Below, in pieces: positions 1-8,528 of a stretch of 44,266 nucleotides of DNA (the stretch's first letter is position 1; every line of letters starts with the position of its first letter). Source of the DNA: Acidobacteriota bacterium (GTDB lineage Bacteria; Acidobacteriota; Thermoanaerobaculia; Multivoradales; JAGPDF01); assembly GCA_014584695.1 (NCBI GenBank), contig JACTMI010000003.1, positions 1-44,266 on the forward strand. Reading direction: 5' to 3'. The position numbers were made by a program, and so were the translations under genes. Under the pieces are notes generated by a model. That model saw only the letters and a program-made list of their open reading frames with translations, made no database searches and had not been told where the DNA came from.

Positions 1-251
1 ATGTAGCCGCGCAGCGGCGCGACAAGGCTGGCCGCAGGCCACCCGGAGGGCTCGGCCTTGCGCGCCGCGAGCAGCGGAATCGAATGTGGGGCGCCGATGG
101 ACGACACCCGGGCAAGCCTTGAGCCGGAGACTCGAGACCTCAAGTGTCTGCGACCGGTGCTGGGATCGATTGCGGCGGCGACTCGCCGGACGATCCGGGA
201 GCTACCTCCCGCGCCCTGCCCCTTGCAGGCGGGGACTTGGAGCTCCGCCGC

Positions 252-758
252 TCAGCCGCCGACCACAGTCACCGTGACGAGGCAGTGGTTCGTCTCGTCA
301 CCGTGGGGACCGGCGCCGTAGAAGTCGTAGTGATATTCGCCCATCGGGGCGTCGGAGCGCTGGCAGCCGATCTGGCCGATGTCGTCGTCGAGGCAGTAGA
401 TGCCATCGCCGGCGACCGGGTCGCCATGCGTGCCGTCGTCGAAGAGGCGCGCCCGGCCCTGGGAGCCCATCATTCCGTGCGCCCCCGGCTGCTCGTAGCG
501 CATCCACATCTCGAATCCGGGCTCGAGCGAACCATCATGCTCCACGCGGGCCTCGAAATGGGTGACCGCGCCGTGGTGCCCCTGCGGCACGTTCATGCCC
601 GAGACGTCTCGGCCATCGACCACGACCTTTGCGCTCGAAACGACTGTCGCTGCCGGCATGATGCTCGGCGCAGTCGGGCTCGAGCCCGAGTCGCCCGAGC
701 AGGCTGCGACGATGAGCAGCGACGGTGCGAGGAACCGGATCATCTGTCTGGAGCGCAT
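252..758 (-). CDS. Lipoprotein with choice-of-anchor X-like domain
   Basis: A 168-aa predicted lipoprotein. The N-terminus is a short signal peptide ending in a lipobox (LIVAAC), so the mature protein would start at Cys and be membrane-anchored. The body holds the D-D-G-T-x-G-D-x-V-A-G-D-G-I-Y signature typical of choice-of-anchor X domains, which are beta-sandwich modules of exported proteins. The start was set at the ATG preceded by AAGGGAG about 8 bases upstream, ten codons inside the longest frame. It is the last minus-strand gene of the copper region, 139 bp beyond the HAMP-protein gene. Its Met/His content is modest (GAHGMMG), so a metal role is only suggested by position. Function unknown. 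Confidence 0.75.
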   Translation of the reverse strand: MRSRQMIRFLAPSLLIVAACSGDSGSSPTAPSIMPAATVVSSAKVVVDGRDVSGMNVPQGHHGAVTHFEARVEHDGSLEPGFEMWMRYEQPGAHGMMGSQGRARLFDDGTHGDPVAGDGIYCLDDDIGQIGCQRSDAPMGEYHYDFYGAGPHGDETNHCLVTVTVVGG

Positions 759-897
759 CGCGGATCTCCCTTGGGGTCCGAGGACCAAGCCTCGGTCAGG
801 CTAGGCGCCCGCGCTTCGACCTGCCAGCCCGCACCGGGTAGGCCGCTGCCCACCCGATCGGAGAGCCCGGCCTTGCGGAGGCCCGCTCCCGGCCTCG

Positions 898-1854
898 TCA
901 GCGCTCACTCGGCTGGCCGAGAAACTCGCGATCCTCGAGCGCGGCGTCCAGATGCCCCTCGATGCGGTCCGCCGCGGCCAGTACCCGTTCGATCAACGGC
1001 AGGCCGACGGTCGCAGGTTGACTCTCCCGCAGCGCGCCCACGAGCGTCTTGATCTCCCGCAAGTCCGGAAGCGCTGACGCCTGGAGCTTCCTGCGGGCGA
1101 GTTCCGTCGACGCCTTCTTCTCCGCCTCGACCCACTCCGGGATCCGATGATCGAGGGTGAGGCCGAGACTCTCAACCTCCCTTGCCAAGGCCACGACCTC
1201 GGCGACGCCGCCCACTCCCGCGGTCGTGCGCCAGGGGCCCCGGCGCATCGTCCGGATCTGCTTGTGGATCCGCTGGAGCGGCCGAACCAGGCCCCAGACG
1301 ACGGACGCCTGGACGGCGATCGCCAACCCCACGAACAGCGCCGCGAGAAGGGTGGCGTAGAGAACGAAAAGCCTCCGCCCGAGGGTCTGGCGGGCCGGAC
1401 TGGTTCTCGCCAAGCGCAGCTCGCTACCGTCGCCCACGACGGGCACGCGTACCGCGCCGTCGCCCAGGGAACCCTCGGCTGCGCCCGGCCTGGCCCACTC
1501 GAGCTCCACGCCGAATCCTCCGAGCTCGCCACTCAACCGCTGGACCGTCGCCGCACGCTCTCCCGCGGGCGCCGCCGCGATCATGCTCGCGGCGTGGTGG
1601 CCCATGGCGGCCACGTTTTCGCGTTCCCACCGGTCGACCGCGGACTGAATCGAATGATGGAGCAGGAGCCCGAAGAGGCCGAGAACGATCGCGACCGCCG
1701 AACCGGAGGCGAGGCTCACTCGCGCACCCAGACTCATCGGCCCATGAGGTGCCGCGCTTGGTCTCGTGTCATCGCTCCCCTGGTGGTCGCCGACTCGGCG
1801 CGAGGGAGCCCTCTCGCCTCCTGCGGCACGTCGCTTCGCTGGCCCCGCGTTCAT
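898..1854 (-). CDS. HAMP-domain membrane protein without kinase domain
   Basis: A 318-aa inner-membrane protein with sensor-kinase topology. It has a charged N-terminal tail, a first membrane helix around residues 48-68, a periplasmic segment of about 100 residues, a second helix around 180-205, and a HAMP-like linker followed by a helical cytoplasmic tail. No H-box, N-box or G-box of a histidine kinase follows, so it looks like a sensor module that lost, or never had, the catalytic part. The start ATG follows AGGGGG with a 6-base spacer, giving a shorter protein than the open frame allows. It lies 79 bp downstream of the NTF2-like gene. It might be a stand-alone signalling adaptor or a decayed sensor; no response regulator is present in the window. 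Confidence 0.7.
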   Translation of the reverse strand: MNAGPAKRRAAGGERAPSRRVGDHQGSDDTRPSAAPHGPMSLGARVSLASGSAVAIVLGLFGLLLHHSIQSAVDRWERENVAAMGHHAASMIAAAPAGERAATVQRLSGELGGFGVELEWARPGAAEGSLGDGAVRVPVVGDGSELRLARTSPARQTLGRRLFVLYATLLAALFVGLAIAVQASVVWGLVRPLQRIHKQIRTMRRGPWRTTAGVGGVAEVVALAREVESLGLTLDHRIPEWVEAEKKASTELARRKLQASALPDLREIKTLVGALRESQPATVGLPLIERVLAAADRIEGHLDAALEDREFLGQPSER

Positions 1855-1933
1855 GTTCGCCCCCTGGCGCCTCTCTTGATCGATCGCTCGCCCGGACTCC
1901 CCGCTTCGCACGGACGGAAGATCCTGCTGCGCC

Positions 1934-2407
1934 CTACGGCTGCCGATCGACTGGATCGAGCGGACGCGACGACCAGTGAATGTGGACGATGCGCCACGCG
2001 CCATCGGCACCTCGCTCGAGCACCATGCTCTCGGTTCCGCTCGACGAGACTTCCTTGCCTCTGAACTTCCCGGTCGTCTTCGAGCGACTGAGCACCCAGG
2101 CCACGTCCCCGCTCCCGCCACCCCGACGATCGGTGACCTCGGTCTTCGTCGCCGCGACGTATTCCATGTCGCCCGCCAAATGGTGGCTCGCGTACTCGTC
2201 GCGGGACAGCTCCGCACCGCCGGACTCGAAGATCACGACGGAAGAGTCGAGGACGGCCAGCACCTGGACGCGATCACCGGCCGCGAGCGCGGCATGGAAC
2301 CGCTCCACCACCGAAATGGCTTCGGGCGGCGCCTCGGCGGCATGCGTCACCGCCGCCACCGCAAGGCCCCCGATCAACAAGGTCAGAAGCCGCCCGGCGC
2401 GAATCAC
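1934..2407 (-). CDS. Exported NTF2/SnoaL-like protein
   Basis: A 157-aa protein with an N-terminal signal peptide (hydrophobic LLTLLIGGLAVAAV, then THAAEA). The mature part has the DUF4440/SnoaL-like pattern: an initial helix (VVERFHAALAAGDRVQVLAVLD), a VVIFESGG strand, and a C-terminal strand ending in WRIVHIHWSSR. Such cone-shaped folds bind small ligands or act as enzymes; the ligand here is unknown. The start is a GTG whose last two bases form the TGA of the upstream gene (GTGA overlap), so the two are translationally coupled. Similar exported NTF2-like proteins occur in copper-resistance clusters, which is a contextual argument only. Confidence 0.72.
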   Translation of the reverse strand: MIRAGRLLTLLIGGLAVAAVTHAAEAPPEAISVVERFHAALAAGDRVQVLAVLDSSVVIFESGGAELSRDEYASHHLAGDMEYVAATKTEVTDRRGGGSGDVAWVLSRSKTTGKFRGKEVSSSGTESMVLERGADGAWRIVHIHWSSRPLDPVDRQP

Positions 2408-2736
2408 GGCTTCTTCGCCCCGAGCCGCACCTCGAGCGCCCGATCGGCGCCATCCTCCGTTTCGTACATCACGACGGCCCGCTCGCCGGCCGTGATGTCT
2501 TCGCGCGTCACTGCCGTCTCGCCTCGCAGGTACTTGGTCTCTCCGGAAAGCACAAAGGTCTGGTCCTTGCCTTCCGAGATCGTGAGCATCAAGTGATTCT
2601 CGTGGAGCATCTTCACCGTGCCCATCGCTTCGTGGTGGTGACCCTCGTGGGCAATCAGGACCGCAGGGGCGGCGAGGATCGCCGCCAACGCCATCCATGT
2701 GGCGATGGGCTGCAACTTCGAGAGCATCGTCTTCAC
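2404..2736 (-). CDS. Small periplasmic His-rich DUF5666-like protein
   Basis: A 110-aa exported protein. After the signal peptide (about 30 residues, ending near VLIAHEG) there is a His cluster (EGHHHEAMG). A small beta-barrel-like domain follows, with the repeat G-x-V-x-x-x-x-x-x-H-L-M-L-x-I, resembling DUF5666/CusF-like OB folds. The His/Met-rich start of the mature protein could bind Cu or Ag in the periplasm. Two starts are possible: GTG at 2736, preceded by AAAGGGG, or ATG at 2727; the first is preferred. It overlaps the following gene by 4 bp and lies 26 bp after the cytochrome gene. Family assignment is tentative. Confidence 0.68.
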   Translation of the reverse strand: MKTMLSKLQPIATWMALAAILAAPAVLIAHEGHHHEAMGTVKMLHENHLMLTISEGKDQTFVLSGETKYLRGETAVTREDITAGERAVVMYETEDGADRALEVRLGAKKP

Positions 2737-2762
2737 CGCTTTCCCCTTTCGAAAAGTGACTT

Positions 2763-3386
2763 TCAATGATGATGTCCTTCGTCGGAGACCGATTCTCCGG
2801 CGAGGAACGCGTCGATCTCCCTCTCGTGCTCGACAGCGGCGCGAGAGAGCGTCGGGTTGAGCCGTTCCATCTCTTTCAGGTCTTCGGGCGTGAGGCTGGG
2901 CAATTCGCGAATGAACGCGACGAGATCCCAGCTCTCGGCGTCGTTCGACGGATCGTCGTCGCCGAAACCCGGCATGCCGGTCAGTCGCACGCCGTTCTCG
3001 ATGATCCAGAAGAGCGCGCCGTCGGAAAGTTTCTGCGTGGCTGCAGCCGTCATGTCGGGCGCCCGCGGGTACATTCGCTGCCCGTAGGAGGTCCTCCCCT
3101 TTCCGTCGTTGCCATGGCAGGTGGCGCAATGATCGGCGAAGTGGGCTCGACCCCGGGCGATCGAGTCCGGGTCCGTGGCCGTCGGGGCGCTTCGAGCTCG
3201 GGCGGCTGCCGGGATCAGCAGGTGCCTCGCCGAACGGGCGAGCCGCGTCTCGACCCGGGTAGGCTCCGGCCGCGCCGAGACTCCGCTCCACACAAGGCCA
3301 ATGCCTGCCAGGGTCGCCGCGAATCCGATCGTCGCGAACACGGCGAGAGTCCAACGGCGCACCCCGCCTGGGGTTGAAGTGGCCAT
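2763..3386 (-). CDS. Membrane-anchored class I cytochrome c
   Basis: A 207-aa protein with an N-terminal membrane helix (residues 12-32) and one periplasmic cytochrome c domain. The haem-binding motif is C-A-T-C-H (context FADHCATCHG), with a distal Met ligand probably in GMPGFGDDD. The order CxxCH, then T-S-Y-G-x-R-M-Y-P-x-x-P-D-M, then GxPxF is typical of cytochrome c class I/cytochrome cbb3-type modules. The C-terminus ends in GHHH. The ATG is preceded by AGGAGGAGA. It sits between a membrane protein and the small His-rich protein, so it may act in periplasmic redox of copper, but this is inferred from neighbourhood. Confidence 0.85.
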   Translation of the reverse strand: MATSTPGGVRRWTLAVFATIGFAATLAGIGLVWSGVSARPEPTRVETRLARSARHLLIPAAARARSAPTATDPDSIARGRAHFADHCATCHGNDGKGRTSYGQRMYPRAPDMTAAATQKLSDGALFWIIENGVRLTGMPGFGDDDPSNDAESWDLVAFIRELPSLTPEDLKEMERLNPTLSRAAVEHEREIDAFLAGESVSDEGHHH

Positions 3387-3390
3387 GCGG

Positions 3391-3924
3391 TCAGTCTCCT
3401 CCTGTCTCTGGATACGATTCGCTTCGAGATCCCGAGTCCACTCCTTGGGAGCTTTGTCGACGCTCAGCCGTCGACCGCGGCGCAGCGTCCGCCCGGAGCC
3501 GAACCAGCAGCCAGACCAGGAACGGGACGACGACCCACTGGAGCAAGGGGCTCGCGCCGATTCCCCACAGCGTCGGCATGCTCGGCGCGTAAGACCAATT
3601 CCCCCGAATGCCCGCGTTCCACCACTCGCTCCAGAAGGTGTAGGCAATGCCGAGCGCGACGAAAGCCAGCATGGGTGGCACGCCTCCGGCCACGATCCAG
3701 TCGCGACCGCCGAACAGCAGGGCGGTGCCCCAGAAGCAGGCGAGGAGAATCAGCACGTCACCCAGGGTGCAGTGCAGTCGGGTCCACGTGAGGTACGACA
3801 GCTCCCGGTCGGCGTCGGCGTAGAGCGGCGTCTGGATCGCTTCCCAGGCGAGATGGAGCCCGAAACCCCAGCTCGCCAGTCGAAGCTCCGGAGCCGACGC
3901 CAGGGATCGGAATCGCGTACTCAC
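3391..3924 (-). CDS. Integral membrane protein, copper-cluster associated
   Basis: A 177-aa hydrophobic protein with about four membrane helices (around residues 40-60, 65-90, 110-130). Conserved-looking aromatic and polar patches include GFGLHLAWEAIQTPLY and FWSEWWNAGIRGNWSYAPSM. The family is not recognised beyond a small integral membrane protein seen beside metal-resistance genes. The GTG start overlaps the stop of the preceding gene as GTGA, so translation is coupled to the putative nuclease-fold gene, and the cytochrome c gene follows by 4 bp. The hydrophilic C-terminal tail (about 30 residues, Arg/Ser-rich) should be cytoplasmic or disordered. Confidence 0.7.
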   Translation of the reverse strand: MSTRFRSLASAPELRLASWGFGLHLAWEAIQTPLYADADRELSYLTWTRLHCTLGDVLILLACFWGTALLFGGRDWIVAGGVPPMLAFVALGIAYTFWSEWWNAGIRGNWSYAPSMPTLWGIGASPLLQWVVVPFLVWLLVRLRADAAPRSTAERRQSSQGVDSGSRSESYPETGGD

Positions 3925-4634
3925 TCCGAGTGATCCTCGGGCGGTGTCGCACGACGCCTGCTCGGTCGACGGCCAGGACCCTCCGACTTCGTCCCGGGCC
4001 CGATCAGCCTCGGGGGGGGCCCTCCGATACCCCGGGCGCCCGGGCCACACTTCTGCAGCAGCCAGAACAGCGCCAGGGTCGCGTCCTTCGATTGGCCATG
4101 GCGCAGCACCGCCCAGTTGTCGCCCACGAAGCCGGAGACGAACGCGATGACGTGCGACAGGGACATGCGCTGGTAGCCGGTCGCCCGACCCTCATCGACG
4201 GTGCCCCCGAAGGCGAAGAGCCGCACCTGGTGGCCGTGGTGCGTCGTCGCCCGGCCGTGCCGCACGAGCTCGCGCGCGAGGCGGGCGGCGCCGGTCTCCG
4301 AGCAGCAGCCGAAGCGCGCTAAAGCCGCCGCGAGCACCGCCGGGCGGCGAGCCGGCCCGTTGAGCTCGGCGCGCCCCTCCTTGACTTCGCCCAGGATCAT
4401 GTCCGGCGCTTCGGGAGGGACACCGAGCGCCGGATCCGGCCGGTACACGGTCGCTCCCCCCGACTCGCCGATGACGGGGCGGCCAGCACCGGGAAACCGG
4501 AAGGCGAGCAGGTCGAGATCCGTGGCCGTGCGGATTCCGCCACCCGAGCCGAGCTCGAAGACCGGATACTCGGTGACCGTGAAGTAGCCGTTCAACCGGA
4601 GGTAGGCCTGGACCAACGCGACCGCGGTGTCCAC
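3921..4634 (-). CDS. Putative PD-(D/E)XK-fold protein
   Basis: A 237-aa soluble protein of no recognised family. The N-terminal 90 residues fit a restriction-endonuclease-like core: helix (VALVQAYLRLNGYF), strand, T-D-L-D-L-L-A-F-R strand with D41, then I-L-G-E-V-K-E-G with E83 and K85 spaced as E-x-K. A helical C-terminal half contains the segment LSHVIAFVSGFVGDNW. It starts at a GTG 8 bases after the stop of the CopA gene and overlaps the next gene by 4 bp, so it is part of the copA transcript. An intact D...ExK triad suggests catalytic competence, but the fold is inferred from motifs alone. No substrate can be named. Confidence 0.65.
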   Translation of the reverse strand: MDTAVALVQAYLRLNGYFTVTEYPVFELGSGGGIRTATDLDLLAFRFPGAGRPVIGESGGATVYRPDPALGVPPEAPDMILGEVKEGRAELNGPARRPAVLAAALARFGCCSETGAARLARELVRHGRATTHHGHQVRLFAFGGTVDEGRATGYQRMSLSHVIAFVSGFVGDNWAVLRHGQSKDATLALFWLLQKCGPGARGIGGPPPRLIGPGTKSEGPGRRPSRRRATPPEDHSE

Positions 4635-4642
4635 GGGGTACC

Positions 4643-7117
4643 TCAGACCTTGGCCCGGTGCAGCCGAAGGGCGTTTCCGATCACCGACACCGACGAGAAG
4701 CTCATCGCCGCGGCGGCGAGGATCGGCGAGAGCAGCCAGCCCGTCCACGGGTAGAGCAGGCCCGCCGCGATCGGCACGCCGGCAGCGTTGTAGGCGAAAG
4801 CCCAGAACAGGTTCTGCTTGATGTTGCGCATCGTCGACCGCGACAGGCGCCGCGCCCGGACGATCCCGCGCAGATCGCCCTTGACCAGCGTGACGCCCGC
4901 CGACTCCATCGCCACGTCGGTGCCGGTGCCCATGGCGACGCCGATCTGGGCCTGGGCGAGGGCAGGCGCGTCGTTGATGCCGTCGCCCGCCATTGCCACG
5001 AACCGGCCCTCGGCCTGGAAGCGCTTGACGTGGTCGACCTTCTGGTCGGGCAGAACCTCGGCCGCGACCTCGTCGATGCCGAGCTTTCGCGCCACCGCCT
5101 CCGCCGTCGCGCGACTGTCGCCGGTGAGCATCACGACGCGGATCCCCTCGGCGTGCAGCGCGCGGATCGCCTCGGGCGTGGTCTCCTTGATCGGATCGGC
5201 GACGCCCAAGATGCCGGCCAACCGGCCGTCGACCGCCAGGAACATCACCGTCTGGCCCTCCTTGCGCAGCTTCTCCGCATCGTCGGCGAGGGTCCCGGGA
5301 TCGACTCCGGCCTCGTCCATCATCCGGCGGTTGCCGAGCGCGACGAGCCGACCTGCAACCTTCGCGCGCACGCCCTTGCCCGTCACCGACTCGAAGCCAT
5401 CGGCCGCGGAGATCGAGACGCCGCGCTCCGTCGCGCGGTTGACGATGGCGGCCGCCAGCGGGTGCTCGCTTCCGCGCTCGACGGCCGCGGCGTAACTCAG
5501 CAGCTCGGGCTCGCCGAACCCTTCGGCCGGCTCGAGCGAGACCAGCCGGGGCTTGCCCTCGGTGAGTGTCCCGGTCTTGTCGACCACCAGCGTGTCGACC
5601 TTCCTCAGGTGCTCGATCGCTTCCGCGTTCTTGAACAGGACGCCGATCGAGGCGCCCTTGCCGGTCGCGACCATGATCGACATCGGGGTCGCGAGGCCGA
5701 GCGCGCAAGGGCAGGCGATGATCAGCACGGCGACCGCGTTGATCAGGGCGTGGGCGAGCCTCGGATCGGGGCCGAGCGTCCCCCAGGCCAGAAACGTCAG
5801 TACCGCGATCGCCAAGACGACGAGCACGAACCACCCCGAGATGACGTCGGCGAGCTTCTGGATCGGCGCTCGGCTGCGCTGGGCCTCGGCCACCATCGCG
5901 ACGATACGGGCAAGCAAGGTCTCGGCGCCGACCTTCTCGGCTTGCATCACGAAACCGCCCGTGCCGTTGACCGTGGCGCCGACCACCCGGTCGCCTGCGT
6001 GCTTCTCGACCGGGATCGGCTCACCCGAGACCATCGACTCGTCGATCGAGGTCGCTCCCTCGAGCACGACGCCGTCGACCGGCACCTTCTCGCCCGGACG
6101 CACCCGTAGCCGGTCGCCGGCCTGGACGGTATCGAGCGGTACGTCCTCCTCGCTCCCGTCCTCCTGCAATCGTCGAGCGGTCTTGGGAGCGAGGCCGAGC
6201 AGCTTGCGGATCGCCGCGCTCGTCTCGCCGCGGGCCTTGAGCTCGAGCACCTGGCCGAGCAGGACGAGGGCGGTGATCACCGCCGCCGCCTCGAAGTAGA
6301 CGGCGACCTGTCCACCCTCCTCGCGGAAGGCATCCGGGAAGAGGCCGGGGAACAGTGCCGCTACGAGGCTGTAGGCATAGGCGACGAACACGCCGAGGCC
6401 GATCAACGTGAACATGTTCAGGCTGCGATTGCGCAGCGACGCGACGCCGCGCACGTAGAAGGGCCAAGCCGCCCAGGTGCAGACCGGCGTGGCCAGCAGG
6501 AGCTCTAGCAGCACCCGCCAACGAGCCGGGATCGCGCTCGCGATCGGGCTCCCCGGCAAGAGCAGGTCGCCCATCACCAGGACCAACGTGCCAAGCGCCA
6601 GCGGCACCGAGACCCAGAACCGGCGCCGCATGTCGAGGTACTCTGGATTGGGCCCCTCGTCGGCCGAGATCGTCCGCGGCTCGAGCGCCATGCCACAGAT
6701 CGGACAACTGCCCGGCTCGTCGCGCACGATCTCGGGATGCATCGGGCAGGTCCACTCCGTCTTCGTCTTCGTCGCCGGCGCCGTCGGGGTCGCCCGCTCG
6801 AGCGCCATGCCGCACTTGGGGCAGGCGCCGGGCCGATCGGACTCGACTTCGGGGTGCATCGGGCAGGTCCACTTCTCCGCGGCCGGCGCCGCCGAATCGC
6901 GGGGCGCCGTCGAGCCAGGCGTCGAATAGGTCGCTGGCGAGGCATCGAACTTCTGCTTGCACCCGGAGGAGCAGAAGTGGACCGACCGGCCGCCCCACTC
7001 CGAGTGATGAGGCGTCCGTTCCGGATCGACCTGCATCCCGCAAACCGGATCCTTCACGATCGGCCTCTCGCCGCCGTGATTCTCGCCCTGTCCAGAATCG
7101 TCCCGTTCAGCCATCAT
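4643..7117 (-). CDS. copA: Copper/silver P1B-type ATPase (CopA-like)
   Basis: An 824-aa heavy-metal efflux ATPase that would pump Cu(I)/Ag(I) out of the cytoplasm. In order it has a YHS domain (residues about 20-58, KDPVCGMQV and CSSGCKQKF), two heavy-metal-binding domains (W-T-C-P-M-H-P ... C-x-x-C-G-M at about 83-108 and 121-147), eight membrane helices, the CPC metal-site motif near 468, DKTGTLT near 512 (phosphorylated Asp), SEHPL, and [10 protein letters not shown] near 710. It lacks the usual N-terminal HMA (GMTCxxC) domains, as in SilP/CopA variants that carry YHS and HMBD modules. Two adjacent ATGs follow GAGGGGGAA; the first is used. The next gene begins 8 bases downstream. Confidence 0.96.
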   Translation of the reverse strand: MMAERDDSGQGENHGGERPIVKDPVCGMQVDPERTPHHSEWGGRSVHFCSSGCKQKFDASPATYSTPGSTAPRDSAAPAAEKWTCPMHPEVESDRPGACPKCGMALERATPTAPATKTKTEWTCPMHPEIVRDEPGSCPICGMALEPRTISADEGPNPEYLDMRRRFWVSVPLALGTLVLVMGDLLLPGSPIASAIPARWRVLLELLLATPVCTWAAWPFYVRGVASLRNRSLNMFTLIGLGVFVAYAYSLVAALFPGLFPDAFREEGGQVAVYFEAAAVITALVLLGQVLELKARGETSAAIRKLLGLAPKTARRLQEDGSEEDVPLDTVQAGDRLRVRPGEKVPVDGVVLEGATSIDESMVSGEPIPVEKHAGDRVVGATVNGTGGFVMQAEKVGAETLLARIVAMVAEAQRSRAPIQKLADVISGWFVLVVLAIAVLTFLAWGTLGPDPRLAHALINAVAVLIIACPCALGLATPMSIMVATGKGASIGVLFKNAEAIEHLRKVDTLVVDKTGTLTEGKPRLVSLEPAEGFGEPELLSYAAAVERGSEHPLAAAIVNRATERGVSISAADGFESVTGKGVRAKVAGRLVALGNRRMMDEAGVDPGTLADDAEKLRKEGQTVMFLAVDGRLAGILGVADPIKETTPEAIRALHAEGIRVVMLTGDSRATAEAVARKLGIDEVAAEVLPDQKVDHVKRFQAEGRFVAMAGDGINDAPALAQAQIGVAMGTGTDVAMESAGVTLVKGDLRGIVRARRLSRSTMRNIKQNLFWAFAYNAAGVPIAAGLLYPWTGWLLSPILAAAAMSFSSVSVIGNALRLHRAKV

Positions 7118-7218
7118 TTCCCCCTCTGCTCGCCTACGCCTGCCGAGCTTCGACCAGGCGCAACTTTCCCAGCCCACCGGCCGCCACCCGGATCTCGGGC
7201 GACGGCCGGAGCGCCCGC

Positions 7219-7722
7219 TCAGTGGTGGGCGTCGTGCCCAGTTTCAGCTTGTGACGTCGCGCCCATCATCGGGCATCCGGACATCGACTGCGACATGCCT
7301 TCGATCATCCCGGACCGCATGTGGCCCATCATGTGCTGCATCATCTCCGCGTGCATCGACTCCATCGATTCACGCATCGCACGGCGCTGCGCCACGAGCT
7401 CCGTGACCACCGCGGCCGTGGCGTCGACTTTCTTGCTGCCGCGCGAGTCGTTCATCGACTGAACGAGCGCGTCGAGCTTGGCGTCCATGGCCTTCATCTC
7501 GTCCATCATCGCCTGGCGCTTCGCCATCATCGCCTTGCAGTCGTCCATCATCGACCCGCCAGGCTTCGACTCGCCCGACATGGCCCCGCCCATCATCGCG
7601 CCGCCCATGGCGTGGCCTTCCGTCTTGGGCTCTTGCTGCTGAGGTGTCGACGTCTGCGCCCAGAGCAGGCCGGCGCCGACGAGCAGGGCCGAGGTCGCGA
7701 GTGCAACGATTCGAGATTTCAT
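7219..7722 (-). CDS. Met-rich exported protein, putative copper binder
   Basis: A 167-aa exported protein with a signal peptide ([20 protein letters not shown], cleavage near WAQ). The mature sequence is dominated by Met and His: [49 protein letters not shown], and a GHDAHH end. The middle looks like a long amphipathic helix or coiled coil. Met- and His-rich periplasmic proteins chelate Cu(I)/Ag(I) (compare PcoE, SilE and Met-rich CopC/PcoA segments), so a metal sponge or chaperone role fits, though no named family is certain. The start is supported by AAAGGAG upstream. It lies just upstream of copA in the same orientation and just downstream of a strong hairpin. Confidence 0.8.
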   Translation of the reverse strand: MKSRIVALATSALLVGAGLLWAQTSTPQQQEPKTEGHAMGGAMMGGAMSGESKPGGSMMDDCKAMMAKRQAMMDEMKAMDAKLDALVQSMNDSRGSKKVDATAAVVTELVAQRRAMRESMESMHAEMMQHMMGHMRSGMIEGMSQSMSGCPMMGATSQAETGHDAHH

Positions 7723-7758
7723 GATTCCGAGCTCCTTTCCGAGGTAAGTTTAAGGATT

Positions 7759-7791
7759 CCGCCGCCCCGCCCACCCGGGGCGGAGCGGCGG
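7759..7791 (-). terminator. GC-rich hairpin, terminator-like
   Basis: A 14-bp stem with one G-U pair and a 5-base loop. On the minus strand CCGCCGCTCCGCCC pairs with GGGCGGGGCGGCGG across CGGGT. It lies between the DUF5676-like gene (ends 7830) and the Met-rich gene (starts 7722), where transcription of the upstream block would end. The following bases (AATCCTTAAACTT) make only a poor T-tract, so termination may be incomplete or Rho-assisted. Confidence 0.55.
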
Positions 7792-7829
7792 CCGATGAGC
7801 TGCCCAAGTCGGAGGCACGCCGTCCGATC

Positions 7830-8087
7830 TCACTGCTTCACCCACCGGTTGTAGAGGCCGGCGAGCGCCGCCGCGCTGGCGGCGGCGCCCACGAACCAGA
7901 AGACGAGGCCGGCGACGAAGCCGACGCCGGTGAGGGTCGGCGGCGACGCGACGGCGACGTGGAAGAGCTCCCGCGTCGCCCAGACCGCCGCTTCCGGCGC
8001 CAGGACGACGAAGAGCGAGCAGAGTGCGAAGAGCGTCGCCGCGACGGTTCCGCTGGCGAGGGCGAGGGAGCGGGCTTCGAGTTTCAT
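7830..8087 (-). CDS. Small membrane protein, DUF5676-like
   Basis: An 85-aa protein with two predicted membrane helices (about residues 8-33 and 52-78) and a short C-terminal YNRWVKQ tail. The pattern (ALASGTVAATLFALCSLFVVL, a T-x-x-L-F-H linker, GFVAGLVFWFVGA, then YNRW) resembles DUF5676 family proteins, which are common in heavy-metal-resistance islands and have no known function. The ATG is chosen so that a charged MKLEAR start precedes the first helix; the ribosome site is weak. It lies 26 bp after the His-rich 88-aa gene and probably shares its promoter. Confidence 0.72.
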   Translation of the reverse strand: MKLEARSLALASGTVAATLFALCSLFVVLAPEAAVWATRELFHVAVASPPTLTGVGFVAGLVFWFVGAAASAAALAGLYNRWVKQ

Positions 8088-8113
8088 GGCGTGGTCTCGT
8101 TTCTCAGGACCCA

Positions 8114-8380
8114 TCAGCAGCAGCCGTGGCGGTGCCGGTGGCCCGCGGAACGAGAGTGCTCGTGGGCTGGGGCCATCGCAGGTCCGACGCCCGAGCCGGT
8201 GGTGTGCGCGGCATGCGAGAGATCCGTGTCGCGCCGGGGCGTGTCGCCGGTGGCCAACAGCGTCCGACCAGGATCGATCGTCGTCGTTCGGCGGCGACCG
8301 AACCACATCAGGGCGGCGCCGACGACCACCAGGGCCACTGTCCAGGCCCAACCGTTTCCGAGAATCTCCGTCCAGTTCAT
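8114..8380 (-). CDS. Small His-rich membrane protein
   Basis: An 88-aa protein with one N-terminal membrane helix (WAWTVALVVVGAALMWFG, residues about 10-29) and a hydrophilic tail rich in His and ending in GHRHRHGCC. The tail has several possible metal ligands (HAAH, HEH, HRHRH, CC), so a metal-binding single-pass protein is likely, facing either side of the membrane. GAAGGAGGACGACG gives a strong ribosome site before the ATG. It is the first gene after the ECF-type promoter at 8458-8483, with an untranslated leader of about 70 bases. No family was recognised. Confidence 0.72.
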   Translation of the reverse strand: MNWTEILGNGWAWTVALVVVGAALMWFGRRRTTTIDPGRTLLATGDTPRRDTDLSHAAHTTGSGVGPAMAPAHEHSRSAGHRHRHGCC

Positions 8381-8457
8381 CGTCGTCCTCCTTCTCGCCC
8401 GTCGATCCTTGCTGGGAGAGTGTGCTGGGCGTTGTCACCCTCTCCGTTCACTTGTGC

Positions 8458-8483
8458 AGACGGATCGGTCCGCTCGGCCTTAC
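8458..8483 (-). promoter_or_regulatory. ECF-type promoter copy 1 (GTAAGG-N15-CGTCT)
   Basis: On the minus strand GTAAGGCC and GATCCGTCTGCACA are separated exactly as in the second copy at 11783-11808: -35-like GTAAGG at 8478-8483, a 15-bp spacer, and -10-like CGTCT at 8458-8462. A CGTC-type -10 and a short spacer are usual for ECF sigma promoters. It lies directly upstream of the His-rich membrane protein gene. The cognate sigma is inferred to be the CorE-like factor at 11805-12383. Confidence 0.62.
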
Positions 8484-8528
8484 ACAGTGGGTTATGGGGG
8501 TCCTGCCTCGGCAGCGCTCGCGGGCTCC

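Noticed and set aside
1-251. Possible gene or terminator at the left end
   Set aside because: Short frames lack ribosome sites and domains; only weak 4-bp hairpins are present.
4658-6109. A long plus-strand open frame opposite copA
   Set aside because: No motif, no ribosome site, and antisense to conserved ATPase motifs.
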